Shown here: piece by piece, positions 36,381-45,327 of the stretch | Numbering within the stretch: the stretch's first letter is position 1 | How the letters are laid out: each line of letters begins with the position of its first letter | Source: Kribbella sindirgiensis | Lineage (GTDB): Bacteria > Actinomycetota > Actinomycetes > Propionibacteriales > Kribbellaceae | Direction of reading: 5' to 3' | Assembly: GCF_004331435.1 (NCBI RefSeq) | Contig: NZ_SJKA01000003.1 | Location: 434,001-498,000, forward strand | Length of the DNA stretch: 64,000 nucleotides | The notes under the pieces: model-generated | Told to the model about the DNA's origin: nothing | Database searches by the model: none | What the model saw: only the letters and a program-made list of their open reading frames with translations | Made by a program: the position numbers and the translations under genes

Positions 36381-37135
36381 GACGGCTCAGCCGGCGGCGT
36401 CGCGTCGGACGGTGGGGAGTTGGCCGGTGGGGTGTTGGCCGGTGGGGTGTCGGAGGCGGGCTGGCGGCGGGTTCGGCGTTCGCCGGTGGCGCCGGCCCGG
36501 CGGGGGCGGGCGGGAGTGGCGGCGGCCTCAGCGGGGGCCAGCGGGTCGGGGTCCGGCGAGCCTGCCGGGCGGGGGCCCCAGGTTTCCGGGTCGGGGACGC
36601 CGGGTGGGAGGGTACGGCGGCGGCTCGGGGCGCCCGCGGGGGCGTGGTCCGACTCGCCTGGTTCCTTCGCACCGGGCCACGGCTTCGCGACCCGGGACGC
36701 GAGCACGAACTCCTTCCGCAGCGGGTGCCCCTCGAACTCGTCCGGCAGCAGCAACGTCGTCAGGTTCGGATGCCCGTCGAAGGCGATCCCGAACATCTCG
36801 TACGTCTCCCGCTCATGCCAGTTCGCCCCGGCGTACAGCTCGGAAAGCGTCGGAAGTACAGCGTTTTCCCGCGGTACCAAGGTCCGCAGGAGTACGTGGT
36901 CGACATGCGATCCACCCCAGAAGTCCGCGAGATGCGACACCACCCGGAACCCGTCCTTGAGCTCGTCGGACGCGCTCAGGAAGTCGAAGAACGTGAGGCC
37001 GACCGCGTCCCGCAGTACCTCGTGCGCCGCGACCCACGACTCCGGCGGTACGTCGATCGCGGTCGGGCCGAAGCTGTCCGTCTGGGACGCCGCGATCCCC
37101 GCGCTGGTCAGCGCCTCCAAGGCATCAGCGCTCAA
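36377..37135 (-). CDS. nuoC: NADH-quinone oxidoreductase subunit C
   Basis: A 252-aa protein. Residues 60-160 carry the 30-kDa subunit signature: [19 protein letters not shown] followed by [16 protein letters not shown]. The last 90 residues are Pro/Ala/Arg-rich and end in PPAN-type repeats, an unusual disordered tail. The TTG start at 37135 overlaps the stop of nuoB (TTGA). It is a hydrophilic-arm subunit that supports the electron path to N2. nuoD, which often follows or is fused to nuoC, is missing. Confidence 0.94.
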   Translation of the reverse strand: MSADALEALTSAGIAASQTDSFGPTAIDVPPESWVAAHEVLRDAVGLTFFDFLSASDELKDGFRVVSHLADFWGGSHVDHVLLRTLVPRENAVLPTLSELYAGANWHERETYEMFGIAFDGHPNLTTLLLPDEFEGHPLRKEFVLASRVAKPWPGAKEPGESDHAPAGAPSRRRTLPPGVPDPETWGPRPAGSPDPDPLAPAEAAATPARPRRAGATGERRTRRQPASDTPPANTPPANSPPSDATPPAEPS

Positions 37136-37689
37136 GGCTGCACCAGTCCCCGCGTGAGAGCGGCCGCGGACGGCTCGTCGTACCGGCTCGACAGTGTCTC
37201 GCCGGCGATCTTCTCCTGCAGCTTGAGGATGCCCTGCAGCAACGCCTCGGGCCGCGGCGGGCAACCGGGTACGTACACGTCGACCGGGATGATCTGGTCG
37301 ACGCCCTTGGTCACGCAGTACGAGTCCCAGTACGGGCCGCCGGAGTTCGAGCAGGAGCCGAACGAGATCACGTACTTCGGCTCCGGCATCTGGTCGTACA
37401 GCCGCTTGATCGCCGGCGCCATCTTGTCGGTCACGGTGCCGGACACCACCATCAGGTCGGCCTGCCGCGGTCCGGGCGCGAACGGGATCACGCCGAGCCG
37501 GATGAAGTCGTGCCGGCCCATCGACGCCGCGATGAACTCGATCGCGCAGCACGCGAGCCCGAAGTTGAACACCCAGAGCGAGTACTTCCGGCCCCAGTTC
37601 AGCAGGTACCGAACCGGCTGCGGCGCAAGCTTCGCCAACGCCCCCACCGCCGGCCGCACGGTCGGCATCCCCAGCTCGGTCTCGGCCAT
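37132..37689 (-). CDS. nuoB: NADH-quinone oxidoreductase subunit B (N2 cluster)
   Basis: A 185-aa protein with the four N2 cluster ligands: the tandem cysteines 47/48 in [10 protein letters not shown], Cys113 in [10 protein letters not shown] and Cys143 in [12 protein letters not shown]. It passes electrons to quinone. ATG 37689 is preceded by an intergenic region holding a 167-nt hairpin. nuoA, normally the upstream neighbour, lies 8.3 kb away on the same strand. nuoC follows with a 4-bp overlap. Confidence 0.97.
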   Translation of the reverse strand: MAETELGMPTVRPAVGALAKLAPQPVRYLLNWGRKYSLWVFNFGLACCAIEFIAASMGRHDFIRLGVIPFAPGPRQADLMVVSGTVTDKMAPAIKRLYDQMPEPKYVISFGSCSNSGGPYWDSYCVTKGVDQIIPVDVYVPGCPPRPEALLQGILKLQEKIAGETLSSRYDEPSAAALTRGLVQP

Positions 37690-37699
37690 GCGGTTAGCC

Positions 37700-37866
37700 T
37701 AGGGCATGCCTGACGGCTCAGCGCCGTCGCGAGGAGGTGCTCGGTGCGGTAGCTCGCCGTGCGGGGGCGAAGGTCTCGATGCGGAGCATCGTGGCCTTTG
37801 CACCCGTGCGGCGAGATGCCGTGCCGAGTGCCCCGCAGTAGGCGCTGGGCCGTCAGGCATGCCCTA
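37700..37866 (+). repeat. 167-nt long hairpin, candidate structured RNA
   Basis: The whole segment folds on itself. The outer stem pairs 37700-37725 with 37841-37866 (26 bp, one G-U). An inner stem pairs 37736-37782 with 37786-37832 almost throughout, closing on a 3-nt loop (GGA). On the plus strand ten imperfect positions are G-U or U-G pairs and only three are true mismatches, apart from a small internal loop near 37726-37735. On the minus strand those ten would be A-C mismatches, so a plus-strand RNA is the better fold. The right arm contains the stop codon of the minus-strand hydrolase gene. Confidence 0.65.
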
Positions 37867-38718
37867 CAGTCCGACAATCTCTTCGGCGAGGATCTCCGGG
37901 TACTCGAGTGGCGCGTAGTGGCCGGCGCCGGCGACGTGCCGCAGGCGGACGTCGCTGAAGAAGTCGTCCACCCGGTCGGACCAGGCCCGCGGGAACAGCG
38001 GGTCGAACTCCGGCCACAGGACCACCGTCGGTACGGCGATCCGGTCGTACGACGGCGGCGCCGTCTCGGCCGCCGACACCGCGACCGAACCCGCTCCCGC
38101 CCGGTACCACTGGATCGACGCCGTGAACGCGCCCGGCGCCGAGTAGACCTCGACCAGGTGATCCAGCTCCGGCTCGAACCCCGGCCCGGACCAGTGCGTC
38201 CAGAAATGCCGCAGGTACGAACGGACCGCGGCCGGGTTTCCGTCGATCAACTCCTCGATCACCGGCAGCCGATGGAACGCCTGGTACCAGAACTCCGCCT
38301 GTGCCTGCTCGGAAAACACCCGCTTTCCGATCCCCGGCAGCGGCGGCGCCACCACCAGGCCCTCGATCAGGTCGGGCCGCGTCCGCGCGATCCCCTGCGC
38401 GATCCGGCTCCCGATGTCGTACCCGGCGAGCACAGGACGCTCCAGCCCGAGCTCCTCCACCAGCGCCACCACGCTCTTCGCCTGCGCATCCACGCCGTAC
38501 TGCTTCGGATCCGTGGACAGGCTGTCCGACTCGCCGAATCCGCGCAGATCCGGCACCACCACCTCGCACCCGCGCTCCACCAGCAACGGGGCGAGCAGCC
38601 TGTGATCGGTGCGGTCTCCAGGCCAGCCGTGCAGGAGAACGACCGCGGGGCCTTCGCCGTCCCGGTCGTACGCCAGCCTGAACCCGTCGACCTCCGCGCT
38701 GAGCTCCATGCCGTTCAT
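37864..38718 (-). CDS. Alpha/beta hydrolase, epoxide-hydrolase-like
   Basis: A protein of about 284 aa. Oxyanion motif HGWPGD is followed by the nucleophile elbow GYDIGSRIA, where Asp is the nucleophile, and the C-terminal catalytic His is in GAGHYAPLEYPE. Asp as nucleophile indicates an epoxide hydrolase or haloacid/haloalkane-type hydrolase rather than an esterase. ATG 38718 or 38709 could be the start; neither has a good ribosome site. It is divergent from the NCS1 permease gene. Confidence 0.87.
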   Translation of the reverse strand: MNGMELSAEVDGFRLAYDRDGEGPAVVLLHGWPGDRTDHRLLAPLLVERGCEVVVPDLRGFGESDSLSTDPKQYGVDAQAKSVVALVEELGLERPVLAGYDIGSRIAQGIARTRPDLIEGLVVAPPLPGIGKRVFSEQAQAEFWYQAFHRLPVIEELIDGNPAAVRSYLRHFWTHWSGPGFEPELDHLVEVYSAPGAFTASIQWYRAGAGSVAVSAAETAPPSYDRIAVPTVVLWPEFDPLFPRAWSDRVDDFFSDVRLRHVAGAGHYAPLEYPEILAEEIVGL

Positions 38719-38720
38719 TG

Positions 38721-38769
38721 TTGACCACCGCACCGGCCAGGCCTACCGTGTTGAACAGGACTGAACAGG
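38721..38769 (+). promoter_or_regulatory. Promoter and direct-repeat operator of the NCS1 permease operon
   Basis: TTGACC (38721-38726) and TACCGT (38744-38749) form a -35/-10 pair with a 17-bp spacer. TGAACAGG at 38752-38759 is repeated at 38762-38769, one helical turn apart and over the expected transcription start. This is a plausible site for the GntR repressor encoded at the end of the operon. Confidence 0.6.
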
Positions 38770-38786
38770 TTCTTCGAGGAGCCGAT

Positions 38787-40238
38787 ATGACCGACCAGGT
38801 CGAGGGGCAGCAGACCCGCGCGCTCGCGGTGGAGAGCAACGGGCTGAACGTGATCGCGGACGCGGACCGGAAGGGCCGTCCGAACCAGTTGTTCTGGCCG
38901 TGGTTCGGCGCCAACGTGTCGGTGCTGGGACTGAGCTACGGCGCGTTCGCGCTCGGGTTCGGCATCTCGTTCTGGCAGGCGGTGATCGCCGGGCTGATCG
39001 GGGTGGTGTTCTCGTTCCTGCTCTGCGGGCTGATCGCGCTCGCCGGAAAACGTGGTTCGGCGCCGACGATGGTGCTCAGCCGGGCCGCGTTCGGAATCCG
39101 CGGAAACAAGTTGCCGTCACTCGTTTCCTGGCTGCTGACCGTCGGCTGGGAGACCGTGCTGACGATCCTCGCGACACTGGCCACGGCCACCGTTTTCGAG
39201 CGGCTCGGCTGGGGCGGCGGCACGCTGACCAAGGTGATCGCGCTGCTCGTGGTCGGTCTGCTCACGGTCGCCTGCGGCGTCCTCGGGTTCGACCTGATCA
39301 TGCGGGCGCAAACGGTGATCACGATCGTCACCGGCGTACTCACCGTCGTGTACATCGTGCTGGTCGCCGACCAGATCCACTGGAGCACCGTCTCCGCGCT
39401 GCCGAGCGGGTCCGCGCAGGCGGTGATCGGCGCGCTGGTGTTCCTGATGACGGGCTTCGGGCTCGGCTGGGTGAACGCGGCCGCGGACTACTCGCGGTAC
39501 CTGCCGCGCCGGTCGTCGAGCGGCGGCGTCGTCGGCTGGACCACCTTCGGAGGTTCGCTGGCTCCCGTCGTACTGCTCGTGTTCGGTCTGCTGCTCGCGG
39601 GATCGTCGGAGGAGCTGAGTACGGCGATCGGCGCCGACCCGATCGGAGCGCTCGCGGAGGCGTTGCCGACGTGGTTCCTGGTGCCGTTCGTGATCGTGGC
39701 GGTGCTCGGGCTGGTGGGCGGCGCCGTCCTGGACATCTACTCGTCCGGGCTCGCGCTGCTCTCGCTCGGGCTGCCGGTGAAACGGTACGTCGCGGCGTTC
39801 ATCGACGGTGTGGTGATGATCGCGGGGACCGTGTACGTGGTGTTCTACGGCGGCGAGTTCCTCGCGCAGTTCCAAGGGTTCCTGATCACGCTCGGCGTAC
39901 CGATCGCAGCCTGGTGCGGGATCATGCTCGCCGACATCGTGTCCCGGCGGCGCGACTACGCGGAGGACGACCTCTACCTTCCGACCGGCCGGTACGGCGA
40001 CGTGCGGTGGCTGCCGGTGGTGACGATGGCCGTTGCCACCGGCATCGGGTGGGGACTCGTCACGAACACGCTGGCGTCGTGGCTGACCTGGCAGGGGTAC
40101 CTGCTCGACGCGTTCGGTCTGGGCGGCAAGGAAGGCGCGTGGGCGTACGCGAACCTCGGCGTACTCGTGGCGCTGGTGCTCGGCTTCGTCGTGCAGTGGT
40201 TCGGCGGACGGTCCGCCGTACGGCGTCAGGAGGCCTGA
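38787..40238 (+). CDS. NCS1 family nucleobase:cation symporter (cytosine/purine permease type)
   Basis: A 483-aa protein with 12 hydrophobic helices and NCS1 features: FWPWFGANVSVLGLSYGAFALG near the N-terminus and GWVNAAADYSRYLPR in the middle of the chain. The family takes up cytosine, purines, allantoin, hydantoins or related compounds with Na+ or H+. GAGGA is positioned 7 bp before ATG 38787. It is the first gene of a three-gene operon with an isochorismatase-like hydrolase and a GntR regulator. Confidence 0.92.
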   Translation: MTDQVEGQQTRALAVESNGLNVIADADRKGRPNQLFWPWFGANVSVLGLSYGAFALGFGISFWQAVIAGLIGVVFSFLLCGLIALAGKRGSAPTMVLSRAAFGIRGNKLPSLVSWLLTVGWETVLTILATLATATVFERLGWGGGTLTKVIALLVVGLLTVACGVLGFDLIMRAQTVITIVTGVLTVVYIVLVADQIHWSTVSALPSGSAQAVIGALVFLMTGFGLGWVNAAADYSRYLPRRSSSGGVVGWTTFGGSLAPVVLLVFGLLLAGSSEELSTAIGADPIGALAEALPTWFLVPFVIVAVLGLVGGAVLDIYSSGLALLSLGLPVKRYVAAFIDGVVMIAGTVYVVFYGGEFLAQFQGFLITLGVPIAAWCGIMLADIVSRRRDYAEDDLYLPTGRYGDVRWLPVVTMAVATGIGWGLVTNTLASWLTWQGYLLDAFGLGGKEGAWAYANLGVLVALVLGFVVQWFGGRSAVRRQEA

Positions 40239-40753
40239 TGGTGCTGGCGCTGATCGACCTGCAGCGGATCTTCGCGGATCCGGCGTCCGGCTGGGCGACT
40301 CCGGATTTCCAGCGGGTCGTCGAGCCGGCCCGGGAGCTCATCAAGCTGTTCACGCCCGAGGTGGTGTTCACGCGGTTCGTCGCGCCGGAACACGTTTTCG
40401 GTGCCTGGGCCGGCTACTACGAACAGTTTCCGTTCGCGCTGCAGCCGCCGGACTCCGAGGACTATCAGCTGGTCGACGAGTTCAAGGGGGCTCCAACTCT
40501 CGACAAGACCACGTTCGGTGCCTGGGGCCCCGAGCTGGCGGCGCGGGCCGACGGGCGGCTGGTGCTCGCCGGGGTGGCGACCGACTGCTGCGTGATCAGT
40601 ACGGCGCTTTCCGCGGTGGACGCCGGCGTACAGGTCCAGGTCGTCGAGGAGGCGTGCGCCGGGTCGACCACGGAGAACCACGACAAGGCGATCGACCTGA
40701 TGCGGCTGTACGCGCCGATGCTGGAGATCGTGAGCGTGGAGCAGTTGCGATGA
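40238..40753 (+). CDS. Isochorismatase-like cysteine hydrolase
   Basis: A 171-aa protein with the family's catalytic triad: Asp7 in LIDLQ, Lys in LDKTTFGAW (about 89) and Cys in VATDCCVIST (about 122). Members hydrolyse amides or ureido groups (nicotinamidase, N-carbamoylsarcosine amidase, biuret or ureidoacrylate hydrolases). Given the upstream nucleobase-type permease, the substrate is probably a nitrogen heterocycle breakdown product. ATG 40238 shares a base with the permease stop and has GGAGG upstream. Confidence 0.9.
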   Translation: MVLALIDLQRIFADPASGWATPDFQRVVEPARELIKLFTPEVVFTRFVAPEHVFGAWAGYYEQFPFALQPPDSEDYQLVDEFKGAPTLDKTTFGAWGPELAARADGRLVLAGVATDCCVISTALSAVDAGVQVQVVEEACAGSTTENHDKAIDLMRLYAPMLEIVSVEQLR

Positions 40754-41460
40754 TGCGGCGGATCTCCCTGAAACACGAGCGGATCGCACGAGTGCTCGCG
40801 CGGGAGATCAAGTCCGGCGTCGTACGGCGGGGCACGCAGCTGCCCGGTGAGGTCGAGCTGGCGAAACGGTTCGCGGTCAGCCGGAACACGGTCCGCGCCG
40901 CGCTCGCCGTACTCGCCGAGGACGAGCTGATCGCCACGCACACCGGCAAGGGTTCGTACGTGCTGTTCGACGGGCGGCCGCTCGACGGGCGGCTCGGGTG
41001 GACGCACGCATTGTCCGAGCAGGGTGTGGAGACCTGGATGCGGACTGTGCGGATCGAGCTGGACGAGGATCCCGCGCTGGCCGCCCGGCTCGGTCTGCCG
41101 TCGCCCGAGGTGGTCGTGATCGAGCGGGTCCGGCAGCTGACGGACGGTACGGCGATCTCGCTCGAGCGCAGCCGGGTGCCGGCGATCGAGGCGCTCCGGG
41201 ACCTGCCCGAACGCGGGCTGGACAACGGGTCGATCAGCGTCACACTGAACCGCGCCGGCCTGTACCTCGACCACTGCGAGCAGCGTCTCCGCGGCCGCCC
41301 CCTCACGCCCGTCGAGGCCGGCCACCTGGAGCGCCCGGCCGGCACCTGGTTCCTGCACACCACCCGCACCAGCTGGACCGCCACCGACACCTTCGCCGAA
41401 CACGCCGACGAACTCCTCGACCCCACCCACTACGAACTCAACCTCACCTACCGCAGCTGA
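40750..41460 (+). CDS. GntR family regulator with UTRA effector domain
   Basis: A 236-aa protein. The N-terminal winged helix (RGTQLPGEVELAKRFAVSRN, then TVRAALAVLAEDELI) is followed by a UTRA-type ligand domain (residues 75-236). ATG 40750 overlaps the hydrolase stop (ATGA). It probably represses this operon through the TGAACAGG repeats and is released by the transported compound. Confidence 0.92.
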   Translation: MMRRISLKHERIARVLAREIKSGVVRRGTQLPGEVELAKRFAVSRNTVRAALAVLAEDELIATHTGKGSYVLFDGRPLDGRLGWTHALSEQGVETWMRTVRIELDEDPALAARLGLPSPEVVVIERVRQLTDGTAISLERSRVPAIEALRDLPERGLDNGSISVTLNRAGLYLDHCEQRLRGRPLTPVEAGHLERPAGTWFLHTTRTSWTATDTFAEHADELLDPTHYELNLTYRS

Positions 41461-41484
41461 CCTAGGGAGTCTGTTGCCTGGGGC

Positions 41485-41519
41485 ATAGGGAGTTGTGCTG
41501 ATGTGGGGGCCTTCCTCAG
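41485..41519 (+). promoter_or_regulatory. Conserved upstream element of microprotein genes, copy 1
   Basis: CCTAGG (41461-41466), ATAGGGAG (41485-41492), GATGTG (41500-41505) and TCCTCAG (41513-41519) recur with identical spacing before the second microprotein gene. CCTAGG and ATAGGG stand 18 bp apart, like -35 and -10 boxes. No known sigma consensus fits. Confidence 0.55.
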
Positions 41520-41560
41520 GGGCGCACTGTCTTCTCATCGACAGGAGCTCGGAGGACATC

Positions 41561-41719
41561 ATGTTTGTTTACTCGACTGACGCGGTGCGGGCGGAGATGC
41601 GGTACCGGCAGGAGAAGATTCGGCGGGACTTCCAGCGGCCGCTGTGGTTCCTGCCGAAGCGTGCGCCGCAGCCACCGCAGCCCTGCGCGCCCGAGCTGCG
41701 GGCCCGTCCCGCGATGTGA
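41561..41719 (+). CDS. Microprotein, family of three paralogues (copy 1)
   Basis: A 52-aa protein with a GGAGG site six bases before ATG 41561. Its N-terminal half, STDAVRAEMRYRQEKIRRDF, matches the two following microproteins in the pattern [AS]V[RK]AExxYRxE(+)xxRDF. The C-terminal part is Pro-rich and unrelated to the others. No membrane segment or signal is present; the conserved part is an amphipathic helix rich in Arg/Glu. I do not recognise a function. The shared pattern and duplicated promoter point to tandem duplication. Confidence 0.8.
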   Translation: MFVYSTDAVRAEMRYRQEKIRRDFQRPLWFLPKRAPQPPQPCAPELRARPAM

Positions 41720-41752
41720 CCGCACGATCACCGCCCCAGACCCCTCCCCCAC

Positions 41753-41784
41753 GGCGCGGCCGGCTCTTCGGAGCCGGTCGCGCC
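41753..41784 (+). terminator. UUCG-loop hairpin terminator
   Basis: A 14-bp stem (one G-U on the plus strand) closes a TTCG tetraloop, 33 bp after the stop of the first microprotein gene. The position and the very stable loop fit a terminator separating copy 1 from copy 2. Confidence 0.75.
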
Positions 41785-41846
41785 ACCGTCATGTCAGGGG
41801 CTCCTAAGACCCCCTCAGGACACCTAGGTACCGCCTACCGGCGGGG

Positions 41847-41881
41847 ATAGGGAGGACTTCCGATGTGCGGGTCCTCCTCAG
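41847..41881 (+). promoter_or_regulatory. Conserved upstream element of microprotein genes, copy 2
   Basis: The blocks of copy 1 recur as CCTAGG (41823-41828), ATAGGGAG (41847-41854), GATGTG (41862-41867) and TCCTCAG (41875-41881), with offsets of 24, 15 and 13 bp exactly as in copy 1. Sequence between the blocks differs, so the blocks seem to be under selection. Confidence 0.55.
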
Positions 41882-41936
41882 ACGAGCAGATTTACACCTG
41901 TCGGCAGGCAGCCGGCACCAGCAAACGGAGGAACAC

Positions 41937-42074
41937 ATGTTCAGCAACGCATCGGTCAAGGCCGAGGTCGACTACCGCAGGGAGCGCCTCAGCCGCGACT
42001 TCCGGCAGACGCAGGGTGCACAGCGCACCCGGAGCCGCCGGACCATCAGCCACCTGTTCGGCCGGAAAGCCTGA
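41937..42074 (+). CDS. Microprotein, family of three paralogues (copy 2)
   Basis: A 45-aa basic protein with a CGGAGGA site before ATG 41937. The conserved segment SVKAEVDYRRERLSRDFR spans residues 6-23. The tail is Arg/Ser-rich. It has the same upstream blocks as copy 1 and is followed after 14 bp by copy 3, probably in one transcript. Function unknown; a small RNA- or protein-binding helix is conceivable. Confidence 0.78.
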   Translation: MFSNASVKAEVDYRRERLSRDFRQTQGAQRTRSRRTISHLFGRKA

Positions 42075-42088
42075 AGGGAGGGAAAACC

Positions 42089-42262
42089 ATGATGATCAAC
42101 ATGCCACTGACCCCGGACGCCGTGAAGGCGGAGTCCGCGTACCGGCTGGAGCGCGCGAAGCGTGACTTCCGGGTCGCGAACCGCCGGCAGCGCAAGGAGC
42201 GGACCGAGCAGTCCGAGCAGTCCGGGCCGCGCCACGCCCTCCGACCCCGCCCGGCCGCATGA
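42089..42262 (+). CDS. Microprotein, family of three paralogues (copy 3)
   Basis: A 57-aa basic protein that starts with two consecutive ATGs (42089, 42092) after a GGGAGGG site. Residues 11-28 contain the family segment [18 protein letters not shown], followed by a run of Arg/Gln/Lys and EQSEQS. It follows copy 2 by 14 bp and ends 5 bp before a terminator hairpin. Function unknown. Confidence 0.78.
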   Translation: MMINMPLTPDAVKAESAYRLERAKRDFRVANRRQRKERTEQSEQSGPRHALRPRPAA

Positions 42263-42267
42263 CCGCC

Positions 42268-42314
42268 GAAACCGCCGTCCCTGATCGAGAACTCGTGATC
42301 AGGGACGGCGTTTC
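42268..42314 (+). terminator. Hairpin terminator after microprotein genes
   Basis: GCCGTCCCTGATC (42274-42286) pairs perfectly with GATCAGGGACGGC (42297-42309), and flanking GAAAC/GTTTC extends the stem. A short T-run (GTTTCT) follows. It separates the microprotein genes from the LuxR regulator. Confidence 0.8.
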
Positions 42315-42387
42315 TGCGCCTGGGAGAAAGCCCGGGAAGGCTCAGCGGACGGGATACCGTCGATTTGTGTCGGCACCAGGGGCGAAG

Positions 42388-45309
42388 ATGGACGACGTGC
42401 CCTGGAACTCGACACCTCTCGTCGGCCGCTCATCCGAGATGGCCACTCTGCTCAGCGCCGTGGACGACGCCAAGACGCGCCGCGCCGGCGCCGTGCTGCT
42501 GTCCGGTGACGCCGGCGTCGGCAAGACCCGGTTACTGGACGAGGTGGCGACCGGCGCGCACGAGCGCGGGTTCGGCGTCCTGGTCGGGCACTGCACCGAC
42601 TTCGGCGACGCCGGCCTGCCGTACCAGCCGTTCTCGGAGATCTTCGGCCGGCTGGCCGGCGACCGCCCCGACCTGGTCGAGGGCGTGCTGACGAACTTCC
42701 CGGCGATCGGCCGGCTGCTGCCGGCGCACCGCCTGCTGAGCGCCCAGCCGGCGCCGCAGGAGGGTCAGCTCGACCGGGCAGCCCTGTTCGACGCCGTCCT
42801 CGGCGCGTTCACCGCCCTCGCCACGAGTGAGCCGCAGCTGGTCATCATCGAGGACGCCCACTGGGCCGACGACTCGACGCGGGACCTGATCGGTTTCCTG
42901 ATCACCCGGCTGACCTCGCAACGCCTGGCCCTCGTGGTGTCGTACCGCAGCGACGACCTGCACCGCAGGCACCCGCTGCGCCGCCCGATCGCCGAGTGGT
43001 CCCGCAACCCCCGCGTCCGTCGCGTCAATCTGCTCCCCCACGACGCCGACGAGGCCCGCACCCTGCTGCACCTGCTGCTCACGGACCCGCTGTCCCCCGC
43101 GGAGGAGCGCCGCATCCTCGAGCGTGCCGGCGGCAACGCGTTCTTCACCGAGGAGCTCGCGGCCGCCGCCTCGATGGGTGACGGCGACGCCGTACCGCCC
43201 GATCTCGCCGATCTGTTGCTGGTCCGCCTCGACCCGCTGTCCGACGAGGCCCGCCAGGTCGCCCGGGTGATCGCGGTCGCCGGGCGTCGCGTTCCGCACG
43301 ACCTGCTGACCGCCGTCGCCAAGCTGCCGGACCGCGAGCTCGACGACGCCCTGCGCGAGCTGATCGACGCCCACATCATCGACGTACCGACCAGCGACCG
43401 GTACTACTTCCGTCACGCCCTGCTGGCCGAGGCCGTGTACGACGACCTGCTGCCGGGTGAGCGGGTTCGCCAGCACGCGGCGTACGTGCAGGAGCTGGAG
43501 AGTCAGACCGTCGCGGGCACCGCGGCCGAGCTGGCCGGGCACGCCACCCGGTCCCACGACCTGGCGACGGCGTTCGAGGCCCGGGTCAGGGCCGGTCAGG
43601 AAGCGCTGTCGGTCGCCGCGCCGCAGGAGGCGCTGAAGCACTACGAGATGGCCCTGGAGCTGTTCCCGAACGCCGCGCCGACGAGCACGATCGACAAGAC
43701 CTGGCTGATCGTCGACACGGCGATGGCGGCCACCCTGTCCTCACAGCACCTGCGCGCCGTCAAGCTGCTCCGGAAGGCACTGGTCGACCTGCCGCCCGAC
43801 GCGCCGAAGCTGCAGCGGGCCGAGCTCCTGCTGCCGCTGGCGGACATCGCTCTGGTCATCGATCAGGACAGCGAGGCGAGCGAGGCGATCTCGCAGGCGC
43901 TCAAGCTGGTCCAGGACGAGCCGGCGAGCGTGTTCAAGGCGCAGGTCGCGTCGCTGTACGCCCGCGTGTCCGACGCGCTCGGCCGCCCGATGGACGCGGA
44001 GCGCTGGGCTCACAAGGCGCTCGAGATCGCCCGCGAGGCCGGTCAGGAGTCCGCGGCCAGCGACGCCGGGATCACGTTGGCCCAGCTGCGTCGCCGGGCC
44101 GGCGATCCGGAGACCGCCGCGAAGCAGCTCGAGGAGGCCGCCGTACGGGCGCAGCTCACCGGCGACTCTCCCGCCGAGGTGCGGAGCCGGTTCCTGCTCG
44201 GGTCGACGCACTACGAGCAGGGCGACCTGCTGAACGCGAAGGCCGCGCTGTCGTTCGCGGCGAAGCGAGCCGGTGAGCTCGGGCGGCAGTGGGCCGCGTA
44301 CGGGTTCGACGCGCGCCGGATGCTGGCGCTGACCCAGTTCATGCTCGGCGAATGGGACGACGCGGCGGCGACCGCCCGGACCGACGCGATGACGCCGGCG
44401 GCGGCCGCGGCGGCGTTGCGGGCGGTGGACTTCTCGGTCCGCAGCGGGCGGGGTGACACGGCGGTCGCGGAGGAGTTCGAGCTGTCCCGGAAGTGGTGGG
44501 ACCTCGACGTGATGCTGCCGATCATCGGGTTGCAGCCGGCCGTCGACGCGTACCGGATGCTCGACAAGCCGGCCGAGGCGGAGAAGCTGATCGCGGACGT
44601 GTCCGCGCTGTGCGCCGACGTGTTCCAGACCGAATGGTTCTACGCGCGGATCCGGTTCTCGGCCCTCGGGCTGCAACTGCTCTGCCACCGCGCCGTCAGT
44701 GAGCCGTCGGCCGCTGCCGAGCTGGTCGCGCGCGGTGCGGAGCTGCTCAACCTCGGGCAGGCGACCGCAGAGAAGGGACTGCCGCCGGGGCGGCTGATGG
44801 GTGTCGAGGGTCTCGCCTGGATCGCGCGGCTGGAGTCGGAGTGGGACCGGCTGCGGTGGCTGGCCGGGATCGACGCGCCGACGCCGGAGGAGCATGTCGC
44901 TGCGTGGCAGCGGACGACGGACGCGTTCGGCTACGGGTACGTGTACGAGCAGGCCTGGTCGCGGGTCCGCCTGTCGGCCGCGCTCCGCGCCGCGGGCCGG
45001 GTCGCCGAGGCGAACGAACAGACCGCGCTGGCGGCCGACGTCGGCCGGGAGCTGAACTCGCGTCCCCTGCTGGAAGAGGCCGGCGGGGTCGTCAACAACG
45101 GCGGTGCCAGTGCGTTGACGTCGCGAGAGACCGAAGTACTGCGGTTGCTCGCGGAGGGACGGACCAACCGGCAGCTGGCGCGGGAGCTGTACATCAGCGA
45201 GAAGACCGTCAGCGTGCACGTGTCGAACATCCTCGCGAAGCTCGGCGTCCGCTCCCGCACGGAAGCAGCCGCGGTCGCTCGCCGCGACGGGCTCCTCGAC
45301 GGGGACTGA
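42388..45309 (+). CDS. Large AAA-LuxR (LAL/MalT-type) transcriptional regulator
   Basis: A protein of about 973 aa. Residues 12-260 form an AAA ATPase (LVGRSSEM, Walker [15 protein letters not shown], Walker [12 protein letters not shown]). A long TPR-like helical middle follows, and the C-terminal 60 residues are a LuxR helix-turn-helix ([40 protein letters not shown]). LAL regulators bind ATP and a ligand to activate transcription. The open frame extends upstream over the terminator, so I chose ATG 42388; GTG 42367 sits 7 bp after a TACCGT -10-like box and might be a leaderless start. A 14-bp tandem duplication spans the stop codon. Confidence 0.92.
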   Translation: MDDVPWNSTPLVGRSSEMATLLSAVDDAKTRRAGAVLLSGDAGVGKTRLLDEVATGAHERGFGVLVGHCTDFGDAGLPYQPFSEIFGRLAGDRPDLVEGVLTNFPAIGRLLPAHRLLSAQPAPQEGQLDRAALFDAVLGAFTALATSEPQLVIIEDAHWADDSTRDLIGFLITRLTSQRLALVVSYRSDDLHRRHPLRRPIAEWSRNPRVRRVNLLPHDADEARTLLHLLLTDPLSPAEERRILERAGGNAFFTEELAAAASMGDGDAVPPDLADLLLVRLDPLSDEARQVARVIAVAGRRVPHDLLTAVAKLPDRELDDALRELIDAHIIDVPTSDRYYFRHALLAEAVYDDLLPGERVRQHAAYVQELESQTVAGTAAELAGHATRSHDLATAFEARVRAGQEALSVAAPQEALKHYEMALELFPNAAPTSTIDKTWLIVDTAMAATLSSQHLRAVKLLRKALVDLPPDAPKLQRAELLLPLADIALVIDQDSEASEAISQALKLVQDEPASVFKAQVASLYARVSDALGRPMDAERWAHKALEIAREAGQESAASDAGITLAQLRRRAGDPETAAKQLEEAAVRAQLTGDSPAEVRSRFLLGSTHYEQGDLLNAKAALSFAAKRAGELGRQWAAYGFDARRMLALTQFMLGEWDDAAATARTDAMTPAAAAAALRAVDFSVRSGRGDTAVAEEFELSRKWWDLDVMLPIIGLQPAVDAYRMLDKPAEAEKLIADVSALCADVFQTEWFYARIRFSALGLQLLCHRAVSEPSAAAELVARGAELLNLGQATAEKGLPPGRLMGVEGLAWIARLESEWDRLRWLAGIDAPTPEEHVAAWQRTTDAFGYGYVYEQAWSRVRLSAALRAAGRVAEANEQTALAADVGRELNSRPLLEEAGGVVNNGGASALTSRETEVLRLLAEGRTNRQLARELYISEKTVSVHVSNILAKLGVRSRTEAAAVARRDGLLDGD

Positions 45310-45327
45310 CCGACGGGGACTGAGCCG

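Noticed and set aside
42259..42387. N-terminal extension of the LuxR regulator from ATG 42259
   Set aside because: It overlaps the stop of the third microprotein and runs through a strong terminator hairpin; the AAA domain begins after the later start.
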